Part shown: positions 7,214-15,273 of the stretch, in pieces
How positions within the stretch are numbered: position 1 is the stretch's first letter
Layout of the letters: every line of letters begins with the position of its first letter
Source of the DNA: Candidatus Bathyarchaeota archaeon
GTDB taxonomy: Archaea > Thermoproteota > Bathyarchaeia > 40CM-2-53-6 > FEN-987
NCBI GenBank assembly: GCA_022865625.1
Contig: JALHTB010000056.1
Coordinates: forward strand, 1 to 25,187
Direction: 5' to 3'
DNA length: 25,187 nucleotides
Made by a program: the position numbers and the translations under genes
The notes under the pieces: model-generated
The model's input: only the letters and a program-made list of their open reading frames with translations
What the model was told of the DNA's origin: nothing
Database searches by the model: none

Positions 7214-7224
7214 CTAATAAATAC
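7214..7224 (+). promoter_or_regulatory. TATA-like box of the L44e-S27e-aIF2alpha-Nop10 cluster
   Basis: ACTAATAAATA ends about 26 nt before the GTG at 7250, so transcription probably begins at or near the start codon. Confidence 0.55.
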
Positions 7225-7249
7225 GGCGCATGTTTGGGTTAGGGGCCGC

Positions 7250-7537
7250 GTGACTTCGTTGAAGTTTCCGAAAGCAGTCAACACCTATTGCCCGAAGTGT
7301 AAGAGTCACACAGAGCATGGCGTGTCTGTCTACAAGAAGGGCAAGGAGCGCACGCTCTCCGCTGGTGCAAGACGTCATGACCGGGAGAAACATGGGTATG
7401 GTGGCCAGAAGTGGCCTGAACTGACGCGGACAGCCAAGACCACGAAGAAGCAGTTGCTGCGACTCAAATGTAGGAAATGCAACCAGACCGTCTATCGGCT
7501 TGGAATACGCCTTCGCAAACTTGAGGTCGGAGCGTGA
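7250..7537 (+). CDS. rpl44e: 50S ribosomal protein L44e
   Basis: Large-subunit protein of archaea and eukaryotes (eL42). LKFPKAVNTYCPKCKSHTEH with a CxxC, and KCRKCNQTVYR with the second CxxC, form the zinc ribbon; the basic middle (KKGKERTLSAGARRHDREKHGYGGQKWP) is typical. The frame is open back to 7178, but family members start just before K-F/M-P-K, leaving GTG at 7250 or TTG at 7259. I use GTG because a GGGG run lies before it and the TATA-like box is at the right distance. The 3' end overlaps a GTGA at 7534. First gene of a conserved archaeal translation cluster. Confidence 0.93.
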   Translation: MTSLKFPKAVNTYCPKCKSHTEHGVSVYKKGKERTLSAGARRHDREKHGYGGQKWPELTRTAKTTKKQLLRLKCRKCNQTVYRLGIRLRKLEVGA

Positions 7538-7545
7538 GAGTAGAG

Positions 7546-7740
7546 ATGGCTAAGAAGGACTTGATACCGAAGCCAAGTAGCAACTTCCTGAAGGTCAAAT
7601 GCACGAAATGCGGAAACGAGCAAGTAGTATTTGACCGAGCTGCTGTGCAGGTCAAGTGCAACGTATGCGAAGACGTCCTCCTTGAGCCGCAAGGAGGAAA
7701 AGCGAAGATCAAGGGTGAAGTCACGCAAGTGCTCGGTTAA
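7546..7740 (+). CDS. rps27e: 30S ribosomal protein S27e
   Basis: Small-subunit zinc-ribbon protein (eS27). FLKVKCTKCGNEQVVFDRAAVQVKCNVCEDVLLEPQGGKAKI has the two CxxC pairs and the invariant CGNEQVVF segment. The ATG at 7546 gives MAKKDLIPKPSSNFLKVKC, 64 residues, the normal length. A GTG at 7534 overlapping the L44e stop as GTGA would add four residues and fits the coupling style of this genome, so the start is uncertain by 12 nt. Co-transcribed with L44e and aIF2-alpha. Confidence 0.93.
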   Translation: MAKKDLIPKPSSNFLKVKCTKCGNEQVVFDRAAVQVKCNVCEDVLLEPQGGKAKIKGEVTQVLG

Positions 7741-7772
7741 CCTGTAAGAGCCGATGTTGGAGTCTAGTCATA

Positions 7773-8552
7773 TTGTCTTCCTCGGGTTACCCAGAAGTCG
7801 GGGACCTCGCTGTTGCCACCGTAAAACAAGTCGCCGATTACGGGGCCTATGTGAGACTGGACGAGTACGAAGGAATTGAGGGGCTAGTCCACATCTCTGA
7901 GATCTCCACAACTTGGGTCAAGCACATACGCGAGCATGTTCGTGAAGGACAGAAGCTTGTCCTCAAAGTTCTGCGTGTCGATCGTGAACGTGGCCAAGTC
8001 GATCTGTCGCTTCGCCGGGTCACAGGCCGGGAAAAGACCGACAAGATGCTTGAATGGAAGAGGGGCAAGAAAGCCGACTCGATCGTGAAGGGTGCAGGTG
8101 AGCGCCTTAAGGCCGACGCCGCGACAACTGAGAAGATGCGTCTTCTCCTCTACGAGAAGTTCGACAACCCCTACGAGACATTTCAAGAGGCTGTCGAGGC
8201 GGGCGAAGAGATCTTCACGAAACAGGACATTGCGCCCGAATGGGCGACAGCGCTGACAGAAGTGGCGAAGAGCAAAGTCAAGTTAGAGAAAGCATCCCTC
8301 ACGGCGACTGTCGAGCTCACATGCAAGGCGTCGGAAGGAATTGAAGCGATCCGGACTGCGTTGTCCAACGCGGTGAAAGTCAAGAAGCCCAAGGGAGCTA
8401 CTATTCGGATATACGCTGTCGGAGCGCCAAAGTATAGGATCGAGGCCACCACACGGGAGTACTCTGAGGCCGAAGCGCTGCTCAATTCTGCGGTGGAGGA
8501 AGCCACAAGCACTCTGAAGGGCTTCGGCGGTGAAGGGCGCAGAGTCAGTTGA
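7773..8552 (+). CDS. eif2a: Translation initiation factor 2 subunit alpha
   Basis: The alpha subunit of aIF2, which with beta and gamma brings initiator Met-tRNA to the small subunit. Residues about 8-85 are the S1/OB RNA-binding domain (PEVGDLAVATVKQVADYGAYV, EGLVHISEIS, GQVDLSLRRV), followed by the helical domain and the C-terminal alpha-beta domain that contacts gamma. In eukaryotes the phosphorylated Ser is near ISEISTTWVKHIRE. TTG start; 259 residues, standard. The stop overlaps the Nop10 TTG start (TTGA). The neighbour order L44e-S27e-aIF2alpha-Nop10 is widely conserved in archaea. Confidence 0.94.
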   Translation: MSSSGYPEVGDLAVATVKQVADYGAYVRLDEYEGIEGLVHISEISTTWVKHIREHVREGQKLVLKVLRVDRERGQVDLSLRRVTGREKTDKMLEWKRGKKADSIVKGAGERLKADAATTEKMRLLLYEKFDNPYETFQEAVEAGEEIFTKQDIAPEWATALTEVAKSKVKLEKASLTATVELTCKASEGIEAIRTALSNAVKVKKPKGATIRIYAVGAPKYRIEATTREYSEAEALLNSAVEEATSTLKGFGGEGRRVS

Positions 8553-8710
8553 AGTGGCAGATACGAAGATGCCCGAGATGCGGACAGTATACGCTGAAGG
8601 CAAAGTGCCCTGACTGCGATGCTGAGACCGTGACTGCGCACCCACCCAAGTTTTCGCCAGCAGACAAGTACGCGAGATTGCGTCAGCGGCAGGTACAGTC
8701 CTCTGCGTAG
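8549..8710 (+). CDS. nop10: Ribosome biogenesis protein Nop10 (H/ACA RNP component)
   Basis: A 53-residue protein starting TTG within the aIF2-alpha stop. It has the Nop10 zinc ribbon RRCPRCGQYTLKAKCPDC and the tail HPPKFSPADKYARLRQ that binds the pseudouridine synthase Cbf5. It works in the H/ACA ribonucleoprotein that makes pseudouridine in rRNA. The length and the position after aIF2-alpha are both typical. Confidence 0.93.
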   Translation: MKWQIRRCPRCGQYTLKAKCPDCDAETVTAHPPKFSPADKYARLRQRQVQSSA

Positions 8711-8739
8711 GTGCTTGTCCGTCATTCACTGCCCGTAGC

Positions 8740-11499
8740 CTACGGTGGCTTCACGTAGAGTACGAGTATGTTACTGGCGGCAGCCCCAAAGTTTCCTGAG
8801 CCCGAATACTTTACTTGGATATAGTAGGTTGCGGCCGTCGACGGTGGCCACGAGTACTCGAATGTTCCATCTTTTGGTGTGAATGACCCGAGATCGTTCC
8901 ATGTCTTGTTGTTCAGGCTGTACTGTATTGTGATAGTGCCGTTTGAGAGCATCTCAGACAGCTTCACTGAGATTGTCACGTTCTGTCCAAGCGTGACGGT
9001 TTCGCCCGAAAGCGAGGCATCCAGTGTCACTAGCCTCGGTTCGACGTAAAGCAGTGTTAGGCTGCTAGTCGCTGAAAGGGATTCTCCCTTCACACCGGTC
9101 CAACTTGCAGTCAAAGAGTGGTTCCCAGCCTGCGGTGTCCAGTCGTAGCTGAACTTCCCATCAATCACGTTGATGGTTCCTATGGCTTGTGTTCCTTGAT
9201 CCTTGGTAGTGTCCTGCAATTCAACTGTCCCTGTCTTGTATGCGGTTCCCTCAATGTCCATGACCTCACCTGTAATGTGCACGGTCTCACCGTAGTTGAT
9301 TCTACCCTTGTCGACGTTTAGAGTCACTATTGTCGTTCTAGGATGCAGTACTTGGTAGACTATGACGAAGTTGTTTGATGAAGTGAACGCACGGTCGAAG
9401 TAGTCCGACGAGGACTGTGAGAGTCCTACGCCTGTGTTAATCATGTAACCCAATACCGAATTGTCCTTGAGCTGCTGTCCAGATGATATCGTCTCATTGG
9501 AAATCGCCTTGTCTCCAACCTTGAGTATACGATCGTAGCTGATTTCGGTTGTTCCTTGAGCATTCTGCTGTCTCTTCTCCTGAAACAGGATCGTCTCGTT
9601 GCCATAGCTTGTCTGGTTGGCTATGCGGACCATCCAGTACCACTTGCCGTCTTCGCCAATACCGAGGAAGCTCGGATTGGTCTGACCTTCTGTGCGCGCA
9701 TAGGTGACGAAGATCATCACGTATGAGACGTTGTATTTCTGCATCATCGGAATTGCGGTCGTCTCGTTCCGCATGAACATCTGAGCTATCATCGCGATTT
9801 GTGTCGTGTTCTGTGTTCCGTTGTCCGCTAGGGTTCTGCGATCTGCGAGTGCTGTGATCCAGTAGCCATAGTCCCACCATGCCATGACAACAGTTGACTG
9901 AGGGGTATTGTCGCGGACCCAAGTCAGTGCCTCAAGCCAGTCTTGATATTTGGCGCCTTCGCCCGGCACAATCGGAATACTGGACGTGGCGATTGTCGCA
10001 GGCGCGTATGCGGCGGCGACTGCTTTCGAGAAGGCCGGCACAATTGCAATTATGAGTATGAGAAGCACTGCGAGACCGAACTCCCTGCCTATCTTGATAA
10101 GGCCCGGGATTCTCCGCTTGGGGAATATGACGGCTTGGCGAAGTATGTCTACGGCTGGCTTGGCCATCTCTACAGTTGCGATTCCTGCCAATAGGGAGAA
10201 AGTCGGCGCCAGTATGAGAGTCAGTCGAACCAGGGATCCTGAGAAGTACAGTGAAGTAAGCGCGGCAAGTATGAGGAAGATGTCTGTGTCACGAAGACGA
10301 CGAACGATGAAGAAGAACCCGAAGAGGCCCAGGAAAGTGAGCGTTTGGTACTCGTAGAAGAAGGACGCCCACGTCGCCGGTCTATGTTCTGCTACGCTCT
10401 CTACGATTGGCATATCCAGTCGGGTGAAAGGATTCAGCGTTGACAGGAACTTTCCGCTCGGCAACTGCATTATGTTCAGTGCAACGAGGGCGTACGCCAG
10501 TCCCACGAGCACAACTGACGCAACAACGAGCGCGTAGGTTCGGTACCTCCAAGTTGGCAGCTGACTCCCCGCCTCACGCGCAAGCAGGAGAATGGCGACA
10601 CCTGGGATGACTAGGAAGCTCAGACTCGTGAGTATTCCGAATCCTGTCTTGGGCACTCCCAGTGGAGTCAACAGGAGGAAAACCCCGTATGTGCCCACGT
10701 ACGAGACGAGAAGCTGGCGTGTGTATTTGCCGGTCAACACGAGCACCGCGGTGTACAAAACAAGCAGATCCATCGGATAGTATGATGCAGCCCACGACGC
10801 AGTCAAATAGAACAGAGTCAGACCCGCGAGTATAGAATATGTGATCGTGCCTCTGAGGCTTCGTCCCTTTTGATTGGCACGAAGGAAGAAGATGAAGACT
10901 AGAATCATCAGGAGTATGCCGAGTGGTTCATGTCGCAGAAAGCCAAGCGTCGTGCGGCTAATGTTACTCGGGTTTAGGGCCATGAACAACGCGGCCAACA
11001 TGCCCGCGCCGCGGCCCCATAGATCCTTGCCCAGATAGTAGCATGCGATCGATGTCAGAGCCCCTGCGAAAACAGGAAAGAGCACGGTAACCTCGAAGAC
11101 CGTTGTCTGGACTCCAATCGCATGAAGGAACATGTAGACGGCAGCCACTGTGAACGCGACACCATACAAGTTGCCCTGAGCCATGGTCATTCCCCAAGGA
11201 TACCAACTCATCGTGTCATGCCAACTGAACCACGCGAGAAAGCCGTTCTTCACAACGTACTCCGTCATGCGCCACTGGAGATACGGGTCGAACTCTGACA
11301 AGTAGAACCCAAATCTAAGAGGAAGGAGACGAACTGCCACCGCTACTATGAAAATCAGCGACAGGACGATGACCTCCAATAGGAGCCCGCGCGAGATTCC
11401 GGAAGCAGCCTTGCGAATCGCGCGCATTCTGCTTGCTAGGACTTCTTTGCCAATGTATGGCCCGAGAGCCGATCGCAATCGTTTGAACCGTGGCAACAT
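8740..11499 (-). CDS. aglB: Oligosaccharyltransferase AglB/STT3 with C-terminal Ig-like tail
   Basis: The membrane enzyme that transfers lipid-linked glycan to Asn of secreted proteins. About 13 hydrophobic segments fill residues 38-495. EFDPYLQWRMTEY (first loop) is the acidic catalytic motif, and WWDYGYWIT is the signature that binds the +2 Ser/Thr of the acceptor sequon. After the catalytic soluble domain come two beta-sandwich repeats (about 735-830 and 830-919; VTLNVDKGRINYGETVHITGEV and VTLDASLSGETVTLGQNVT), which resemble Ig-like or sortilin-type surface domains. That is longer than many archaeal AglB proteins. Many N-x-T/S sequons in the tail suggest self-glycosylation (inference). 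It ends 29 bp from Nop10, convergent. Confidence 0.93.
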   Translation of the reverse strand: MLPRFKRLRSALGPYIGKEVLASRMRAIRKAASGISRGLLLEVIVLSLIFIVAVAVRLLPLRFGFYLSEFDPYLQWRMTEYVVKNGFLAWFSWHDTMSWYPWGMTMAQGNLYGVAFTVAAVYMFLHAIGVQTTVFEVTVLFPVFAGALTSIACYYLGKDLWGRGAGMLAALFMALNPSNISRTTLGFLRHEPLGILLMILVFIFFLRANQKGRSLRGTITYSILAGLTLFYLTASWAASYYPMDLLVLYTAVLVLTGKYTRQLLVSYVGTYGVFLLLTPLGVPKTGFGILTSLSFLVIPGVAILLLAREAGSQLPTWRYRTYALVVASVVLVGLAYALVALNIMQLPSGKFLSTLNPFTRLDMPIVESVAEHRPATWASFFYEYQTLTFLGLFGFFFIVRRLRDTDIFLILAALTSLYFSGSLVRLTLILAPTFSLLAGIATVEMAKPAVDILRQAVIFPKRRIPGLIKIGREFGLAVLLILIIAIVPAFSKAVAAAYAPATIATSSIPIVPGEGAKYQDWLEALTWVRDNTPQSTVVMAWWDYGYWITALADRRTLADNGTQNTTQIAMIAQMFMRNETTAIPMMQKYNVSYVMIFVTYARTEGQTNPSFLGIGEDGKWYWMVRIANQTSYGNETILFQEKRQQNAQGTTEISYDRILKVGDKAISNETISSGQQLKDNSVLGYMINTGVGLSQSSSDYFDRAFTSSNNFVIVYQVLHPRTTIVTLNVDKGRINYGETVHITGEVMDIEGTAYKTGTVELQDTTKDQGTQAIGTINVIDGKFSYDWTPQAGNHSLTASWTGVKGESLSATSSLTLLYVEPRLVTLDASLSGETVTLGQNVTISVKLSEMLSNGTITIQYSLNNKTWNDLGSFTPKDGTFEYSWPPSTAATYYIQVKYSGSGNFGAAASNILVLYVKPP

Positions 11500-11559
11500 G
11501 CTACACCTATGTCTTCATGCGCTGTATTCGTACACGGAAGTACCCATTGTCAAATACAG

Positions 11560-11580
11560 CGGGCAGTTAAAGTTTGCCCG
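11560..11580. promoter_or_regulatory. Inverted repeat around the aglB TATA-like box
   Basis: CGGGCA (11560-11565) and TGCCCG (11575-11580) flank GTTAAAGTT. On the minus strand the centre reads AACTTTAAC, a TATA-like box about 67 nt before the aglB ATG. Arms around a TATA box would suit a repressor that blocks TBP. A terminator hairpin of the upstream ABC genes is the alternative. Confidence 0.4.
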
Positions 11581-11629
11581 AGTCTGTAGAGGCTGTTTGA
11601 ATCGTACCGGGTAGCTCTTGTGGCTCACA

Positions 11630-12376
11630 CTATTTCATTCGGTTGAATGCGATCGAGCCGATCACAATCATCGCAGATGAAAACGCGAGCAGAACGCCGA
11701 AGTCCATTGCTACTGGAAACGTCGATACACCGAGCATGACTCCCCTCATCCCATCAACAGCATAGGTGACCGGATTCAGAGTCGTGAAGACGTGAAGCCA
11801 CGGAGGCAGGTTACTGATCGGAAATAGGGCCCCGCTCAGAAAGAACAGAGGGAAAACGAGGAAGCTCACGATCAGATTGAATCCTTCAGGGCTTTCCATG
11901 AACGAGCCTATCACAAGCCCTATGCTCACAATTGCTGAAGCGAGAACGAGCATGAAGATCAGTGTGACGACCACTATCCAAACATTGTAGGAGACGCCCA
12001 ATATCACGCCGAAGGCCAGCATTAGACCGCCTTGTATGAGTGCGTCAGTGCAACCTCCGAGCATCTTTCCTGCGAAAATCGTTAGACGCGACAGTGGAGC
12101 AACAAGCACTTCCTTGAAGAAGTCGATTTTCTTGTCCCATACAATGTAGAGGCCGAAGAATATCGATGTGAACAGGATTGTCATCGTCAGAATGCCCGGG
12201 AAGATGAAGAGTTGGTAGTTCGTCCCTCCGAGCGAGACACTCGACCCTAGTCCTCCTCCGAAGACGACTATCCATAGTAGTGGAGTGAAAAGGGATGAGA
12301 CAATCCTGGATTTCTCCCGTAGAAACACTTTGAACTCACGATACCACAGAGCGTAAAGTCCTTCAAGTTCTGTCAA
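11630..12376 (-). CDS. ABC-2 type transporter permease
   Basis: Membrane half of an ABC exporter. Six hydrophobic segments and the ABC-2 signature late in the protein (FPLFFLSGALFPISNLPPW then NPVTYAVDGMRG) place it with DrrB/NodJ-like permeases; 248 residues is standard. It begins at a TTG whose TGA is the stop of the ATPase gene, so translation is coupled. Substrate unknown; relatives export lipids, polysaccharides or drugs, and the neighbouring aglB makes a cell-surface role attractive but unproven. Confidence 0.88.
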   Translation of the reverse strand: MTELEGLYALWYREFKVFLREKSRIVSSLFTPLLWIVVFGGGLGSSVSLGGTNYQLFIFPGILTMTILFTSIFFGLYIVWDKKIDFFKEVLVAPLSRLTIFAGKMLGGCTDALIQGGLMLAFGVILGVSYNVWIVVVTLIFMLVLASAIVSIGLVIGSFMESPEGFNLIVSFLVFPLFFLSGALFPISNLPPWLHVFTTLNPVTYAVDGMRGVMLGVSTFPVAMDFGVLLAFSSAMIVIGSIAFNRMK

Positions 12377-13356
12377 TTGCCGCCACTCCTAGCTCTCGCA
12401 ACGCGCTGGAAAAACCCACCCTCAGCATTGTCGCCCCTTATCTCATGGCCTGTGAAGTGCAGAAAGACATCATTCAGAGTGGGGGTTCTCAACTCTACTG
12501 ATTTGACATCTCCAACTAGGCTGAGGATTTCTTGCAAATGCACGCCTGAATCTTTGACGGTTAGCGTGACTAGGTCGCCCGCCTGATCGATTTTCACAAC
12601 ATATCCGAGTTCTTTGATGCGGCCCAATTGTGGATTTTGGATTCGGAGACGAATGATATCGCCGCCTATGATATGTTTCAAACGTTCTGGCGTATCTAGT
12701 GCGATTATTCGTCCGTCGTCGATTATTGCGACTCTGTCACAGAGTCGCTCTGCTTCTTCCATGTAGTGAGTCGTCAGGATGACTGTCACGTGCTCGAGAT
12801 CAACGAGTCTCCTGATGTACTGCCAGATGTGCTCTCGAGCCTGCGGGTCCAATCCCAGTGTCGGCTCATCCAAGAAGAGTATCTTCGGCTTGTGGAGGAG
12901 ACCACGGGCTAGTTCAAGCCGTCGTCTCATGCCGCCTGAGTACTTCTTGACTTGGTCATCTGCCCTATCTTCGAGATCGACGAGTTTCAGTACCTCACGG
13001 AAGCGTTGTTCTCGAATCCTGCGATCGACACCATACATCAGGGCATGGAGGTAGAGGTTCTCTCTGCCAGTCAGAATATCGTCACTGCTGGGTTCCTGGA
13101 AAACGATCCCAATGGACTTCCTGACTGCAGCTGGCTCAGTCAAGACGTCGTGGCCGTCGACCTTCGCTGTTCCTTCGGTGGGTTTGAGTAGTGTAGCAAG
13201 CATCGAGAGGGTTGTGGTCTTGCCTGCACCATTCGGTCCAAGAAGGCCGAATACTTCCCCTTCGCGAATCAACAAGTCGATGTGGTCAACAGCCTGTAGC
13301 TCGCCGAATCTCTTTGTGAGACCAAGAGTTTCAATGATAGGTCTGGTGTCGTTCAT
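12373..13356 (-). CDS. ABC transporter ATP-binding protein (DrrA/CcmA type)
   Basis: Walker A GPNGAGKTT (near residue 40), Q-loop VFQEPSS, signature YSGGMRRRLELARGL, Walker B ILFLDEPTLGLD and the switch His in ILTTHYMEEAERL are all present, so the ATPase should be active. The C-terminal portion after about 225 is the DrrA-type extension. 327 residues. It is the first gene of the exporter operon; a TATA-like CTTAAGAA lies about 50 nt upstream on the minus strand. Confidence 0.92.
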   Translation of the reverse strand: MNDTRPIIETLGLTKRFGELQAVDHIDLLIREGEVFGLLGPNGAGKTTTLSMLATLLKPTEGTAKVDGHDVLTEPAAVRKSIGIVFQEPSSDDILTGRENLYLHALMYGVDRRIREQRFREVLKLVDLEDRADDQVKKYSGGMRRRLELARGLLHKPKILFLDEPTLGLDPQAREHIWQYIRRLVDLEHVTVILTTHYMEEAERLCDRVAIIDDGRIIALDTPERLKHIIGGDIIRLRIQNPQLGRIKELGYVVKIDQAGDLVTLTVKDSGVHLQEILSLVGDVKSVELRTPTLNDVFLHFTGHEIRGDNAEGGFFQRVARARSGGN

Positions 13357-13648
13357 TGCAAGTTCCTGCCAGTAGTCCCCCGAGCCACAACTGCCGGGGC
13401 TTCTTAAGCGTTCCTTGAGACAAACTGGGAGAATCAGGCCATGGTCGCTGCTGTCTGCAAGGTGCCATTGAGGTGTCCTTGGTGACTTAGATGGTATTCC
13501 ACACGTTCATTGTTGAAATGAAGTGACATTAGAGAGATGTGCTGAAGTTCGGGACACATTCCACAAGCTCATGTATCGAGCAATCCCATCCGATTGCATG
13601 CTGGGTTTGCTGGCAAAAAAGCGAAGGGAGAATGTTTGAATCGGGAGT
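13357..13648. other. Intergenic region between the kinase and the ABC operon
   Basis: About 290 bp. The right part relative to the ABC genes holds their probable promoter (TATA-like CTTAAGAA near 13402-13409). I see no convincing gene, RNA or repeat in the rest, and the short open frames have no recognisable product. Confidence 0.4.
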
Positions 13649-14197
13649 CTATCCGTGGACCCTTGGAAAGATGTTATGGAGGAATCGCTTTCGAAACGGA
13701 TGGATTCTGCTATTGAGTAGCTCTGTCAGTACGTAGTAGTTCGTGCCAAACTCCTCCAGATTGTCATTCCTGAACTTGTAGGTCGGGACTTCTGGTGATG
13801 GCGGTTCCCAGGATTTGTCCCAGGCTTCGACCGCCCCGAAATGTCCTCTCGCGCGTGTCCTCTCGAGAAGCGCCTCTCTGCTGGCTACAACGACAATGAG
13901 TAGGCTGTCCACATTCGGAACCTTCGTCTGCATCAAGTAGGAGCGAGTTCGATTCGTAGGTGCGGTCGTGTCCACTACGACACTGTGATGGCGTCTGAGA
14001 AGCTCATCACGTATCATTGCCAGCATCGTGTACAGGAGTTCTTCATCGCGTGAAGGCGCAGGCTCGTTGAAGAACATCACACGCAAATCGTCGCCGCTAA
14101 TTCTCACGAACTCCGGTCTGTCTTGGGCAATCTTCCTGGCAAGCAGAGTCTTGCCTGAACTTGGATATCCTGTGAGCACCAGGTTCCAAAGCGGCAA
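13649..14197 (-). CDS. P-loop kinase of the AAA_33/adenylylsulfate-kinase-like family
   Basis: A small NTP-binding protein: P-loop GYPSSGKT (9-16), RISGDDLRVMF, and VVVDTTAPTNRTRS, the arrangement seen in predicted kinases related to L-seryl-tRNA(Sec) kinase, chloramphenicol phosphotransferase and polynucleotide kinases. The LERTRARG segment looks like the lid. 182 residues, TTG start at 14197. It lies 53 bp after the phosphofructokinase gene and is probably in the same transcript. The phosphate acceptor cannot be read. A tRNA-directed activity such as PSTK is possible from the fold, but no Sec genes are here. Confidence 0.78.
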   Translation of the reverse strand: MPLWNLVLTGYPSSGKTLLARKIAQDRPEFVRISGDDLRVMFFNEPAPSRDEELLYTMLAMIRDELLRRHHSVVVDTTAPTNRTRSYLMQTKVPNVDSLLIVVVASREALLERTRARGHFGAVEAWDKSWEPPSPEVPTYKFRNDNLEEFGTNYYVLTELLNSRIHPFRKRFLHNIFPRVHG

Positions 14198-14250
14198 CGC
14201 AGAGCCTCAGCGACCTACCCTCTCTTTGCGGTGTAGTACGGTTCTTCTCT

Positions 14251-15273
14251 CTAGATCGAGAAGTCTTTCACAAGCGAGATTGTTTCCTTGTCGGCCTTTT
14301 TCATCTTGCCAAGTACGTCCGCCAGAGGAACTCTTGACATCGCATTGTCATGCAGGCAGACCATCACGCCGTAGTCTCGATCCTTCACAGCTTGCACAGC
14401 GGCGACCCCGAGACGAGTGGCAAGTATTCGGTCATAGGCAGACGGGGGCCCTCCCCGTACGACATGGCCTAGCACGACTGCACGTGTCTCGATTCCGGTG
14501 CGTCTCTCGATCTCCTTTGCCAGAAGGTCTCCGATTCCTCCTAGACGAGCGTGGCCGAATTCGTCCACCTTCGTTGGATCACCCGGAGGGGATCCTTTCA
14601 GGCTACAACCTTCCCCGACCACTACGACTGAAGCCGTCGCTCCTGAAGCATGCCTTTTCTTCAGGAAATCAGAGACCTCTTCAAGATCAAAGGGGTCCTC
14701 AGGCAGAAGAACTAGGTTTGCACCGCTAGCTATACCTGCGTATGCAGCAATCCATCCTGCATGTCGTCCCATCACTTCCACAATCATTATTCTGTCGTGT
14801 GATTCGCCAGTTGTCTGGATTCTGTCTATTGCGTCGACGGTGACATTGACAGCTGAGTCAAATCCAAACGTTACGTCGGTTCCGACTATGTCGTTGTCGA
14901 TTGTCTTTGGAACACCAACAACCTTCAGTCCCATATTAGCGAGTTTCGCGGCAACACTGAGTGTGTCCTCTCCCCCGACGGCTATGACGACATCTAGGCC
15001 GAGTTTCTTGACGCTCTCAAGGACGGTCTCCGGGCCCTCTTTACGGCTAAATGGGTTCGTTCTTGTTGTGTGCAGGATTGTACCGCCAACTTTGATGATC
15101 TCCGAGACATCGGCCCATTTCAGGGGAGATGTGTCTACGTTGAGGAGTCCTGCCCAGCCGTGCTTGATTCCAACGATCTCGTATCCAAACTCCTCGCTTT
15201 TCCTAACTATGGCTCTGGTGACTGCGTTCAGGCCAGCGCAGTCGCCTCCACCGTTCAGTATGCCAATTCTCAA
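14251..15273 (-). CDS. pfp: 6-phosphofructokinase, probably pyrophosphate-dependent
   Basis: PFK-A superfamily enzyme converting fructose-6-phosphate to fructose-1,6-bisphosphate. Starts with GILNGGGDCAGLNA, then VGGEDTL (99-105) and PKTIDND (122-128), the catalytic TIDND with Asp126, and MGRHAGW. Asp103 where ATP enzymes have Gly, and Lys123 in PKTIDND where they have Gly, are the two known marks of PPi-dependent PFK, so the reaction is probably reversible. 340 residues. The TTG start overlaps the aldolase stop as TTGA, placing consecutive glycolytic steps in one transcript. Many archaea use unrelated ADP-dependent kinases here, so this gene may have been acquired from bacteria. Confidence 0.9.
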   Translation of the reverse strand: MRIGILNGGGDCAGLNAVTRAIVRKSEEFGYEIVGIKHGWAGLLNVDTSPLKWADVSEIIKVGGTILHTTRTNPFSRKEGPETVLESVKKLGLDVVIAVGGEDTLSVAAKLANMGLKVVGVPKTIDNDIVGTDVTFGFDSAVNVTVDAIDRIQTTGESHDRIMIVEVMGRHAGWIAAYAGIASGANLVLLPEDPFDLEEVSDFLKKRHASGATASVVVVGEGCSLKGSPPGDPTKVDEFGHARLGGIGDLLAKEIERRTGIETRAVVLGHVVRGGPPSAYDRILATRLGVAAVQAVKDRDYGVMVCLHDNAMSRVPLADVLGKMKKADKETISLVKDFSI

